The notes beneath the pieces were generated by a model. That model had not been told where the DNA came from and did no database searches. It saw nothing but the letters and a program-made list of their open reading frames with translations. Of a DNA stretch of 64,000 bases, positions 14,235 to 29,051 are shown piece by piece. This stretch comes from Nicotiana tabacum. Its lineage: Eukaryota > Streptophyta > Magnoliopsida > Solanales > Solanaceae. The translations under genes were made by a program, and so were the position numbers. The DNA lies in assembly GCF_000715075.1 (NCBI RefSeq), contig NC_134080.1, positions 34,948,758-35,012,757 on the forward strand. The letters run 5' to 3'. Positions within the stretch are counted from its first letter, which is position 1. Each line of letters begins with the position of its first letter.

Positions 14235-14349
14235 GTGTTGGGATCTTCTGCCTGTAGGTTATTATATTTCAGATCATATCTCATGGTTGGTTCGCTCGGG
14301 CCTTCGAGCATCGGGTGCCAGCCACACCTCCCAAGGTTGGGGTGTGACA
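12016..14349 (+). mobile_element. Solo LTR nested in the MULE
   Basis: The 5' end resembles a TGTTACACC-type LTR start, with the first base mutated (CGTTACACC); the 3' end is GGTTGGGGTGTGACA. The putative 5-bp duplications are taaac (12011-12015) and taaaa (14350-14354), one mismatch. The interior has the block order of Solanaceae gypsy LTRs: repeated CGGGTATG-containing segments near 13550-13640 and a CATGCCCATAGGTTCGGATA segment near 13900. There is no internal coding region, so it is a solo LTR. It must be younger than the MULE that contains it. Confidence 0.7.
14198..14231. repeat. (TA)n microsatellite
   Basis: About 17 perfect TA dinucleotides inside the solo LTR. Confidence 0.95.
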
Positions 14350-14412
14350 TAAAATGTTTGTCGACGACATCTATCATAGCGCTAAGTAGGACCAACTGAC
14401 CCCACATGGAAT

Positions 14413-14531
14413 GGGTCAACGGTCAAATGTGTTTATTAGTTATAGGTTTCACGGGTTTGAGTGTTTAAATGAATTTGTGTATTGGCTTTCAAAAGCCCTA
14501 CAAGTTTAAGTGGCCAGGAAGCCATTTCACC
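14413..14531. repeat. MULE right terminal inverted repeat
   Basis: Reverse complement of the left repeat; ends CCATTTCACC and is followed by the 9-bp duplication ttttcattt. Confidence 0.88.
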
Positions 14532-14540
14532 TTTTCATTT

Positions 14541-14983
14541 TGCAACTTCTCTCTTTTGATTCCCGCTTTTCTTTGCTTGACTCTTGTCTTTGTTCACTCA
14601 TTTTCACTCTCTTGTTTTGACATTATTTCCCTCTCACGATTCTCTTGTTTTCTCTCTTTTTGTCTTTTTTTTCTTTTCATTTCACGGGTATGATCTAATC
14701 ATATGGGGATTGCCTACGCATCATGACGTCGCATGAATCAGACCAAGCGTAGATCTAGGAATAAGTGTAAAATAAATAAAAATAAAATAACATTTTGGGG
14801 GTTTCAAATTTTTCATAAAAACGTCTTGGTTACAACGACTCATCCTACAGAATTTAATCATAAAACTAACAGACTCGAAAAAAAGGGGGACTAACAAACT
14901 CCAACAGAAAGATGAAAATACAGACTTGAAAACAGACTAACAGACTCCAACAAAGAAAATGAAAATACAGACTCGAATGAAAA
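14541..14983. other. Ogre spacer between ORF1 and gag
   Basis: Pyrimidine-rich, then A-rich non-coding sequence separating the end of ORF1 from gag on the minus strand. The partner part of this spacer is at 6528-6676 on the far side of the MULE. Confidence 0.6.
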
Positions 14984-16937
14984 TCATGAATACATCAATG
15001 CCTCAACTTCTCCAGGGGCCCGTGGGACATCAGTCGGCCTTGCCACGGGCCTATGCGTAAGATCCCCTTGAAGACGCTCCAGGTCACTCATTACTTGGCG
15101 AACAAAGGTCATTAACGTAGAAAAGAAGGTGGTTCTAGTCATTTCTTCACATCCATGGCACTTCATGACGATGTAGTCAGCAATTGCTCTAACCCTCTCC
15201 CTGATGATACCCTTTTCTTGTAGCAACCGTCCAACCTACTGAGACCTGGCCCCTAAAACTTGTTCAGCTCTATGATTTTGTTCTTGAAGCTGCTGCAAGT
15301 CTTTTTCTAACTGCGACATCAGTGCATAACAGTGTTCTCTTTCTACTTTGAAATCCTTTGCCTGCTTAGTCATTTCATTCTCAAGGGCGGTGATCTTTTT
15401 CTTCAACCCCACGATTCCATAGTCATATTTCTCTTTTAACTGTTTGACCAAGCGCGATCATTCCTCTGCATTTTTAGCCAATTTTGTTCGAGCTCTTGCC
15501 AGTTCGCCTTCGGCCTTGTTCAAATCAAAACCACATTTACCCACTTTCTGTCTAAGGTTACTTATAAGCTTTTCATCTTTTGCACTTCTAGCGGGGTTTT
15601 TGGCTGCTATTTTCATTTCCTGAATTTGGACTCGTAGGGCGTCATTTTCTTTGGCTAGCTTTTTTTTCACCCTCATCTGCAGCGTCTTGCAAACCATTCT
15701 CAAATTGAAGATCTCTAACTTCCTTTTCTAGCTTGCTTATGGTGGCCCTAAACACTTCTTTTGTACCATGCGAGGTAACCGGGCGAGACTTCACCCTTGG
15801 ATAGATCATGCACTTAGGTGCTTGCTATCAAGTACTGACACTCACTCCAGGTCTGGCGAACTGCCACTTCGTGAAACTGACCATTGGAACCGATCTCGAC
15901 TACCTGAGTACTAAGATCTTCATCCTTTGGAACTATTTGATACCTCCTCAGCTGTCTCAAAACCCGGTACAGGGCATAAGGTTGTATGCTTCTAAGACCC
16001 ATCAAGAGGAAGTGGGGACCGGTAGTAGGCATGTATATGATTTCATCAGCAGGAAGCCAACCCAACTTCCATTCTATTTGATTGGCAGTGACGGAGCGAA
16101 GGCAAGATATCCATTCTGCGATCCCTTCTGGAATGTTGAACCCGTCGACCCTTGTATAAAACTTCTCTATGCAACTTTCTTCCGTTGACCTATGGTTCAT
16201 GTACTGGGGACGATGACATAGATGCTCGGTCATCCACATTTGTAGCAATAAGTTACACCCTTCGAAAAAGTCTGCTCTGGTTTTGCAGGCTGTGAGAGCT
16301 CGAAATATTTCAGACACTATCATGTGTGCGAGGGTGCTTTTGGCCTGGGTAAGCAAAGTGTTGACGACCCCGGCTACACGTACATCGATATTTCAATCCT
16401 TCCTGGGAAACACTAAAAGACCCAAAAATACTACCATGAAGGCGAAGCATCTATGCTCTTCCCATTTTAGTTGATTCCCTTTGCTACAAATTTTGCTCTC
16501 TGGGTTTTCGAATCCCCCTATGTGTCTGTACCGCTGATATATGAATTGTCGAGTAGAAAACCCAACTGCCAAATCTGCATATTCGACCCCCTACTTATTT
16601 TTAGCAAATCAAGAAACTTGTGAGAGGTGACGGCTCTCGGGGCAACCAGATATTTATGTCTCAAAGCTTCGGTACTCCCAACATAACCGGCTATCTCTTC
16701 TAAAGTGGGTGTAAGTTCAAAGTCCGAGAAATGAAACATGTTGTGCGCTGGATCCCAAAATGTAACCAATGCTTTTATTATGTTTCCTCTAGGCCTGATC
16801 TTCAATAACCTGGTGAGACCCCCCAAGTATTGGTTGACCACATCTCGTCATGATTTTCCCAGATCTTCCCACCACACGTACAATTTCAAAGGAATCTTGG
16901 TCATGACCTTCATTGGTAAGTTTTGACTAGTGCTCAT
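14984..16937 (-). pseudogene. Ogre ORF1: plant-mobile-domain-like protein with coiled-coil tail
   Basis: The minus-strand start is MSTSQNLPMKVMTKIPLKLY at 16937. A premature TGA lies in place of Trp just before RDVVNQYLGGLTRLLK. The next part (near 16750-16600) reads FWDPAHNMFHFSDFELTPTL, the typical opening of the aminotransferase-like plant mobile domain; then a Trp/Cys-rich core (16356-15814) with LLQMWMTEHLC and EWISCLRSVTANQIEW. A long coiled coil (15703-15236) with repeated Lys/Glu/Leu heptads and a short C-terminal segment ending at 14984 follow. Ogre elements carry such an ORF1 of unknown function upstream of gag (family knowledge). Stops and frameshifts near 16520, 15810, 15460 and 15236 make it a pseudogene. 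Confidence 0.75.
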
Positions 16938-18112
16938 TCTGCACATTTAGGTTAGGGTGATTGGCTTACACACAAAGTGAATTTCATTTGAAAGACTGAC
17001 AAAAGGGGTTATTATTTTGCAAAAATTAAGAAATCACGGCTACTTTTGCGAATACGGCCACTCAACACTTTGAAATGGAAGTTTTTAGGGCTATTCTCGC
17101 TAAGTGGACAAAATTTGGCAAAACACAGTCAGCGGCTATTCTTGCAAAAATAGCCTTCTGGCGCCCCGTCTGGACATTCAGCTATTTAGACAAGAACGAC
17201 ATGACCTATTTATTTACGACAGAATGATGACGCCTCATATATTTTTTCAAAATTTTCAAAAATCGGGGCTAGACCCGATGAGGGTTACCTACGTATCCCA
17301 AATCCGGTGAGAATCAAACCCACGTAGTTCGGTCAGTTTGACATGACTGAAAAATATAAACACTATGAAATGATTTTTCTACTCTTTTCTTTTTTTTTCA
17401 AAATTTTCGTTAGAGTTTCGGGATATTTTGGATATCGGATTTTGGGCAACGGATGAAATTTTTTCTCATTTTCTATACTTGGTCTTTTTTCTTTTTCTCT
17501 AACAAAATTTTTGGTTTTTATCACTTAATCTAGAAGCCGGTCAATATGCAGTCCGAAACAAATTAAATACACAGGTAGCACATAAAAATGCATCAAGTTG
17601 GTCTTTTATTTTTTAGGTACGCCTGTCCTAGACTGACCCAACCCCTGTGTTGAGTCCCCAAAGTCAAATGCATATGATGCAAACAAGCGTTCCTACTAGG
17701 GATCTGGCATGAGGCTGAGTTATTCTAGGTTCAAAACCTGGGTATGTTGTTCTAGACTTGTGTACCCGAGCGGATAACTCGAGCCGAGGGGGAAAACGTA
17801 CCGGGAACCAAAAGGTCATCCGGCTTTATAACTTGTCCGAGCCTCTTCCTAATTTAAGGTATGACACTAATAGAAGAGGAGTCACGCCAGTGTGCACATC
17901 CTCGAAGCTGAGAAGAGAAAGGTTTCGTAGCAGTTTATATACAGTTTAGATAATATCAAAAGCGGTAAAAGCAATATTTAGCATATTAGGTCCAAACATG
18001 TAATTAAAACCAGATAATAAATAAAATCCAAATATAACAATTATTCTAAGCTCGAATTCTTGAAACCTGAACTAGAGATCCTGGGTTCGTTCCCCGGCAG
18101 AGTCGCCAGAGC
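16938..18112 (-). other. Ogre 5' leader
   Basis: Non-coding stretch between the 5' LTR and ORF1 on the minus strand. It contains homopolymer T runs near 17395 and 17480 and no supported gene. The primer binding site is at its LTR-proximal end. Confidence 0.65.
18091..18108 (-). other. Ogre primer binding site
   Basis: Reads TGGCGACTCTGCCGGGGA on the minus strand, four bases inside the 5' LTR. It resembles the arginine-tRNA-type primer sites described for Ogre elements (recalled, not computed). Confidence 0.7.
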
Positions 18113-21100
18113 TGTCACACCTCCTTTTTCACACCCCCAGAGGGAGTATAAGGGAGTTTTTTTCAATTTAAGTGACAATCGAAACGGGATTATTTATTTA
18201 AAATTCAGAGTCACCACTTGGGATAGTTCAAGGTGTCCCAAGTCACCGGTTTTTAATTCCGAATTGAGGGAAGATTGATTCTGTTTTACAGTCCACGAAC
18301 ACAGAAATCCGGGTAAGGAATTCTGTTAACCCGAGAGAAGGTGTTAGGCATTCCCGAGTTCCGTGGTTCTAGCACGGCCGCTCAACTATTATTATTGGCC
18401 TGATTATTTTGATTTTAAAACATCTTGAAACCTATGTGCATTTTTATTCCCTTTAAACCGTTTTTAATAACCCAATTACTATACTAATATTATTTAATTA
18501 CACGTCATGAATCATGTCACGGGAGTCGTACGCACGATTCACAACATGTTTATTTTTTTATTAATAAAACTAAATTATGACCGGGTCACATAAATGTACC
18601 CCGGATTTTAGAAATTAAGTGTCACGACCACGTTACGGGAACCGTACCCGTAGCTATGACAATTATTAATTAACGTGCCTAAAGCAAACTACGAAGTTTC
18701 AAGACATTAAATTAATTTTGTATTTAAGTGAGGGCCATATGATATGGATTTTATTTGTGTATGGCGCATCTCGAATTATTTTAAAAGAAAAGGATTGCAT
18801 TTATTTTTTTATGAAAGGCAAATTAAAAATGCTCCTACTTATATCTTATTTAAAAAACTAAGTATCACAAGCATGTCATTGGAACCGTACCCGTAGTCGT
18901 AATAGTTTAATTACGTGCCTAAAGAAAACTACGAGATTCATTTTTAGTATCTAAGTTAAAATATGAGGGTCAAGGGTTATATGATTCAAATGTATGAATG
19001 ACACGCCTCAAAACTATTCAACTAAATGAACTATGGATATTCATATCAAAACAAATTTGAAATTAGGTGTCACAACTACGTCACGGGAATCGTACCCGTA
19101 GTTGTGGTGTTTTAATTATGTGTAAGCGAGAAAGTCCGAGATCATGAGGGTTCATTTATATTTTGGTGATGTCCAAGAAGATATATCAGAATGACAATTT
19201 ACAGTTTTTACAATTCCAGAAACAAAAGAACCATTTCTTGAAGCGAACTTCAATAACCCACCACAAAAGAGCAAAACTGTTACTTTCAGAATCTTAAAAG
19301 AACATTTATTTAAACCAACAAATCAAACCAAGCAAACTGTTATAAAAGGCATGTGTTATAATATCAATGCCCAAATCCTTAGTCTTCCATGGATGAACAT
19401 AGGATATCCCCCTTTTAATTTCTCAGAAATGACTGAATCTTGTTCGTAGTTTCAAAATATTATGCACAGAAGACACTTTATGAAGAGACTAATTCCAATA
19501 TGATAGTGGATAAAGTTATCAACCAATAAAACCCTTTACCATTGACTGCCCTTATGTGAATTAGTAATTATAACTTAGTATTCCAACAGAGTTCAAAGGA
19601 AAGTCCAGATTGGGGCAAGGAAACTAACACATCTATCAACAAACAGGATTAATCAACGATGCAATTTGGCACTAACAAAGTGATTGAGAGAGCTTAGATA
19701 GAAATTCGTGGTCAAATCTTCATTTAATAAACAGAAACATTGCCGAAATTACCAACAAAATGCATGATCGATACATACCCATATTAACAACCAAAGAAAA
19801 CAATGAACTGATTTCAAGAAATCTTCATAAAACCAAGGCATTCAACTTGCATTTGAACCCAGACATTTCTACTTTATATCGACCATACTATCTCAAGACA
19901 CCTCCAGAAAAGACGCCATGTGTTGAAACATGGGCAGAAAGTTCAGTAAGATAATTAATGGAGTTCATTCTCAGGGAACGCATAGAAAACAAGATAATCA
20001 GTTACAATTCAACCCTGCGATCGATCAAGTTCTCAACGAAGAGGACGGATTGAAGTTTTCTAAAAAATGAAGAGAAACTCAAAGGGCAGATTGAGAGGAC
20101 TTTGTGAACATGTTGAACTTTCCTCCTAGAAATGGACAGTGAACTCAATATGTGCAAGGAATTCTAAGCAAATGGAAGCTAAAGGATTAATGATAAGAAT
20201 TCTCAATTCACGAAGCTAACTTAGTTCATCAAATTTCAGAACAACTGCTTAAATTCGAGTCGCTAACAGCTACTATCGACTAAAATGCACTCAATGATAG
20301 TCCTAGAACTTTGATGCAAAGTAAGATCATATTCTCAACAAGCAGTCATGGTCGGACTCAGATTTCAATACGAAGATGCTACCAACTCGAATACTCAACT
20401 CAATTTCCTCAATTAATAACACTCAATGAATTAGGACTAAAGTAGAATGAGAAGCTATTTTTCAATTTCCAGAACTTCAAGGATGAGCAAAACTTACACA
20501 ACTGAACCTCGAACTTCAATTTTAAGTCCAAACAATGGCAACAAACAGACCCGAACCATTAAAAACGATCATACTTAATGCGAAACTACCACGAATTCAA
20601 GCTAATCTTTAGCAAAATCAGTAGCATATCTCAACAGAACCCAAAATTAAAAAGAATAAGCCAGAGAAGGATTTCCAACATTTCGGATTCAAACCATATG
20701 ATGCTTTCAAATTCTCAGCATTTCAAAGATGATTTCAGCACTCACTCAAACTTCAAACTTCAATGGCAAATACTCACTCATTTTGTTTTTTTGAAACTCT
20801 AACTTAACCGAAAGGAACCTTTTAAAGAACTGAACTAATTTAAAATATGACTCGACTAAAGCTTAACAAAGAATCATAACAGTTCTAAATGCTGAGTCGA
20901 ACTGATTAAATCGACAACAATCAATGAACATCAAAGAATAATTTCAGAACTCAGTTGACATATACACAACCAAACCAAACCAGAAATACTCGTGCAAATG
21001 GTAAACAAACACATTACGACCAATAATCACTAAGATTTAAACAATTTTAAACCATCTGAATTCAAACTCTCAATATATTTCTTAATCAAACGCCAAAGAT

Positions 21101-22467
21101 AGGCTACAGGAGATTAGAAATGAACCTTAATCAGTAAACCTTTTGATTAACTTTGCTCGAACGTTGAATACAAGTGAAATCCAATGGCTGAAGTTGCAAA
21201 CTTCTTTTATAATAAGTACAGAATCAGCAAATACACCCTTTGGTCCCAAAATCCTAGCCAGGTTCAACAGCAAATCAGCAGGACAACAATAGAAAATCGA
21301 AGTCGACGAACTCAAACCTCACCACCAATCGAATGACCTCAATTCATTTTTCATCTCTTTGGAACTCAAAATCGGATTCAAAAATTAAAAAGAAAATGTA
21401 TATCCTTCTTTGAAACTTTGAAAGCAACTCTTAAAAGAAAATGTTCAGAGAAGAGAAATCAGAAGCTATAAAATCCTCCAAACACTTTTCCCTCTTCGAT
21501 TTTTTTACCCCAAAAATTCCCTCTCTCAAAATCGGATCAGGTCCCTTTTGAAAACGAGCACCTGATGAATGTGGGGCTCGGATTAAGTGACATCAATCCA
21601 ATGCCTCACACTCATCCAATGATTGTTATCCAGAAACTTCCAACCCCGTGCTATATCTCGAATTCGGGCGAGTGAGGGGGAGGGGAATCTTCGGTGTCAG
21701 AAACCGTTACACCTATGGTAGGAGGAGAGAAGGGAGAGACGCGTGATGCAAGTTTGGATTTACTCGCCTGAATGTTGACTGAATTGGGGCTTGGTTTGGG
21801 CAAGAGAGACAATTGAACAGTACTATGCGCCGCTTTTGGGTTTTGGGGATTTAGGTCTAGGGTTCATCTCTTTTGTGTTATTAGTTATTTGAAAACGGGT
21901 CGGGTTTGGGCCAGATGGGAGGGTGAGTGGAGTAATTTGGGCTGGAACTGGACGGGCAGGCATGGGGCTTAGGCTGGGAGGGAAATTAGGTTAATTCCCA
22001 GCCCAATTTGAACGAATCTCCTTCCCAAATTCATTTTCTTTTTCTTTGTTTTCTCTTTTTCTTTTTCTTTAATTAATAAAATCCTAAAATTAACTCCTAA
22101 ATTAATCTAATTTGTAAAATTAAACTAATTGCCTAGTCACAATAATTATAAAATTACTTAGTCCTAAATTAAAGGGAAAAATCAATAAACTAAAATTAAA
22201 AGGTGCAAAATGAGCTATTTTGTGATTTTTGTTTTTTAATAAAAGAAATAATTGCTAATTAATTCCAAAAAATGTAAAATCAAACCTAAATGTGATGCAT
22301 GGTATTTTTGGGTTTTCATGATTTTTTAATAAAAATGAACATGCACAAAAATGCAAATAATTAGCACGAATTTCCATAAAATCCTATAAAATTAAAAAAA
22401 ATGGAAAAATTATTTTTCTTGTATTTTATGAGAGTAATTCACATAGGGCAAAATTCGCGTGCTCACA
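18113..22467 (-). repeat. Ogre 5' LTR (4.36 kb)
   Basis: On the minus strand it begins TGTGAGCACGCGAATTTTGC at 22467 and ends AGGAGGTGTGACA at 18113, next to the primer binding site. LTRs of several kilobases are characteristic of Ogre. It has no long coding frame. The part near 18510-19110 holds four spaced copies of a palindromic GGGAAYCGTACCCG-like motif. The small open frames inside look like chance. Confidence 0.85.
19071..19106. repeat. Perfect 10-bp inverted repeat in the Ogre LTR
   Basis: CACAACTACG (19071-19080) pairs with CGTAGTTGTG (19097-19106) around a 16-base loop. Inside, ACGGG and CCCGT can pair with each other, and the second arm overlaps the outer stem, so two hairpins exclude each other. 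Diverged copies of the core lie near 18516, 18632 and 18875. Confidence 0.75.
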
Positions 22468-24893
22468 TATGTCAAAATTTGTGTCATTTCTATATCAATT
22501 ATGAGATTATGTGTATCGGTATCAGGTAGGTAAAAGTAACGGATTTAGATTCGCAGGAAGTCTATTTAGAGTAAAGTATTTTGAATGTGGTTCTTTTGGG
22601 AATATTTAAGAGAGTATTAAGCGGCTTATGAGTCTTAGACGGTGTGGTTTTGTGCTTGGGTCTCGTGTGGTGAGTTTGGGTTGAGGAATTGTGGTGTTGT
22701 AGCAAGAAGAAGTGTCAAGCTGACAGTATATCAGAAGGAAACTCGGATAGATATGATAGCTTGGTAGTAGGTTGGATCGGTGTGGTAAGGATATGATTAG
22801 TTCTTTGGATGCTTATGAGGTAATGAGTTTATACAGGTGTTTCGCGACAATGCTCTTGGGTTTTTGTGGCCTGCGTAGTTTGGTTGAGTTGGAAGGATTC
22901 AGTCCTGACGATTTAGTTTTGTGCAAATGAAATTCGAAGAGTTCTTGATGGCTTTCTGCCACGGTTTGGAGGTGTACGTTTTCTACTGGCATGATGAGCG
23001 TGTGAGGTGCAGTGATTTTCTTCTAGATGGGTTCAATGGAAAGTTCTTGGCTAATTGAGTACATAGCTTCTTGTGGCCCAGAAGGGATATGAAGTTCTTG
23101 TGGTTATCGTAGGATGGTACGGTTTATGCGGTATGTTGTGTAGGATTGAGATTTACATGTGTAAGGACACGGTTCAGATTTGAAAGGAAGATCACAAATT
23201 CTTAGATATCATGGGAAGCTTCAGGTGACTATATAAATGAGACCACTGATCGATGTGGCTTGATGAGGGTATAACATTTCAGAAAGGGCGATGTGTTCGG
23301 GTTACAGATGCTTTATTGGTATTGGCAGCACTATCTTGTCTGATCGACGGATGATATTCGAGTTTGCTTGGTGGCTCAAAAGAATTATAGGTGTACCTCC
23401 CATGAGATGATTGAGTACTAGAGGTGTGTTATATATGCGAGTGGCGGAATTGGGATCAGATATGGTAATTTGTGTGCTTTATGGACTTGGAGACTAGGAG
23501 TTCTCATATACATGTTAGTTCGTGGTTGTGGACGGCAAAGATGTGGGTACGTTAGTCAGATGATAGTGTGTGCTATGATTCAGTCATTGTAAACCTTCGA
23601 AGGGTCATTTATCTGTTGTGGGTGACTAGAGTTGATGTGTGGTCCATTGTTAGACCTATATGGATGTGTGTTCTGTATCACAGCGACTTTGTCAACTTCG
23701 AGTTGCTATTGGTGAGGGATGTGTTGATTCGGTTATTTTCGAGCTATTAGTAATCAGGGGGATCTATGAGTTATCTTTCTGTGTTTCGAGACGTTAGGGT
23801 TTGTTGGTTATAGGCACATGTGGTGTGGTGTTATTGGGGCCTCTCAGTGGAATTCGAGCAGGTAGAGTACCGGGTATTGCTCGGCGGGTAGTGTGTCGGT
23901 TGTGTCCTTTCGGGTATATGTAATGTTATATCAATTGCTTCGCGGTGGTTATGATGATTGCTTTGGTTTTAGACATCATATGGCACACGGTTGTCAATTT
24001 TGAGCATAGTGACTTAAGGTGTTTTCACGTGGACCAGTGTTTGGATGAGGTCGCGCATTGGAGCGAAGCTATGTGGAGGTATGATCCTGCGGGTTAGATT
24101 CGTGTGTTCTGTTTCTATGATGTGAGACGGGTTCTCAGTATTGTGTTATGGTGGTACTAATGAGCTTGCGGTGCGGCTCTTTTATTTGAGTCATTTTCAT
24201 GATTTGAGTAAGTTCGGATTATGGCTTATTGGTGCACGGATTGCACAAGTCGTGGATTTAGTCTGTATTGATATGTCAATGTCACCAGAGTAGTTGTGTT
24301 GGATTAGATGAGATCGTCGGGATCTTTAATGACTGCAAACGGATTTGATTTCAGCATGTTGAAAGATAACATCGAGGTTCGGCGCAGAAATTTGCTATGG
24401 TCTTTGCAAAAGGAGAAGTGGCTTCATGAATGGTTGATATGAGAAAACAGTTATGGCTTACTGCGTGTTTCATTTATCATTGGTAGTATATGAAAGTGTT
24501 GGAATGAGGCTTTAGTTGATAAGAGGTTTCCTATCGATATTCGGTTGTTGTGTGCAGCTGCTGTGATTAGAAGTTATCGCTGCAAGCGTTTGAGTTATAT
24601 GATATATCATGTAATTGCACCGAGGTTGTGGGTATGGGTTATTACAGCTTGTTCGGGCTTAGTCAGAATATAGACGTGAGATTTTGATCTTGTGGATAAT
24701 TTCAGAAGTGGAAATGTGGTTCTAAGGTTCATGGGCTAAGTTGGACGGTGGAATTTCAGTTACATTGTGTTATCGGACCTATACGAGATATGGTGGCGTG
24801 GGATCACCCCCAGGTATGTTCATGGTAAGGTTATTTAGCGATTGTTTGGCTTCTGGAACAACTCTGGGCACGTTCGAGGACGAACGTATGTTT

Positions 24894-24906
24894 AAGCGGG
24901 GGAGGA
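24894..24906 (+). other. Polypurine tract
   Basis: AAGCGGGGGAGGA directly before the TG of the 3' LTR; primes plus-strand DNA synthesis in LTR elements. Confidence 0.8.
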
Positions 24907-28315
<3,409 letters not shown>

Positions 28316-28388
28316 AAGGGTAAGGTCTGTGTATACATTACCCTCCCCAGACCCCACTAGTGGGATTTTACTGGGTTGTTGTTGTTAA
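28316..28388 (+). mobile_element. 3' tail of an RTE-type LINE or tobacco TS-like SINE
   Basis: Contains GGTAAGGTCTGTGTATACAT, a CCCTCCCCAGACCCCACT block and a TTGTTGTTGTT end, closely matching the tail of the LINE at 33184-33267. The 5' part is on the other side of the gypsy insertion. LINE or SINE cannot be decided from the tail alone. Confidence 0.7.
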
Positions 28389-28626
28389 TGTCATTTTCTT
28401 TAAAATAATCTTTTCTTCCCAAACATATATAATTATCTCACTAATAAAATTTAGTATTACTTCACATAAATAATTGAATGAATCATTATGTGCTAATATT
28501 AACGTGCAACGCACAGAAACTAGTAACATAAAATACAAAATCATATACAAAGCATTAAATCGATAACCTGATACTAGTAAATCAATAATACTTTTTCGGT
28601 TCAATTTATCAGTTAAATCGAAATTT

Positions 28627-29025
28627 TGTTGTGAACCCGCGTGACTCAGTATGGGATTATGGGCCAGATGTGTGCAACAAATCTGATCCAGTTGGGAGTA
28701 TTGGGCATGTAGCTGAATTGAGAAGAGGCCCAATGACTAAACAACCGAATAGAATGCTGGGACATTATATTTGGGATCCGGGGGGAATACAGGGTATGTG
28801 AATTATGTTGAAGCTTGCCCTCAAGTCTGTTCTCTCATCTCCTCTTTTGACTCTGTATCTCTTCCCCTTTCTTCTTAGCTTTAGGTTGCAATTTCTCTTC
28901 TCATCTACTCTCTGTTTCCTTTAGTGTTGTTGTTTTCTACTGTTCTATTAATATTTGTTTATTGTAATTCTATTTAGTGAGTTAATATAATCAGTTGGTT
29001 TGGGTGTAATATCTAATTTGTTTCA
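28627..29025 (+). repeat. 5' LTR of the CDPK-carrying element
   Basis: 399 bp, starting TGTTGTGAACCCGCGTGACT and ending ATTTGTTTCA, very similar to 32184-32578. Confidence 0.9.
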
Positions 29026-29051
29026 TTGGTGCTTTCATTGAGAGGTCTTCA

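Larger units (their letters stand above)
6686..14531 (+). mobile_element. Mutator-like element (MULE) with long terminal inverted repeats
   Basis: The ends are inverted repeats of about 120 bp (6686-6815 and 14413-14531), sharing ATGGCTTCCTGGCCACTTAA close to the tip. They are flanked by a 9-bp target duplication with one mismatch, ttttcgttt (6677-6685) and ttttcattt (14532-14540). A 9-bp duplication, long inverted repeats and an internal MuDR-type transposase identify a Mutator-superfamily DNA transposon. It sits between gag and ORF1 of the Ogre and carries a nested solo LTR at 12016-14349. The left repeat has an extra ~14 bp relative to the right. Confidence 0.9.
1..22467 (-). mobile_element. 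Ogre/Tat-lineage Ty3-gypsy retrotransposon, left end outside window
   Basis: Read on the minus strand from 22467 the order is 5' LTR (18113-22467), primer binding site, leader, ORF1 with a plant-mobile-domain-like protein (16937-14984), gag (6527-3917), then the start of protease (386-1). Reverse transcriptase, integrase and the 3' LTR lie beyond the left edge. An extra ORF1 before gag, a multi-kilobase LTR and an arginine-tRNA-like primer site are hallmarks of Ogre elements (family knowledge). Two insertions interrupt it: a solo LTR at 387-3911 and a MULE at 6686-14531. Every coding part has stops or frameshifts, so this copy is dead. The right edge ends in the expected TG/CA dinucleotide; its target duplication cannot be checked because the other end is missing. 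Confidence 0.85.

Noticed and set aside
22468..24893. Reverse transcriptase/integrase of the older gypsy element
   Set aside because: Read through for pol motifs but found only stops and no conserved block.
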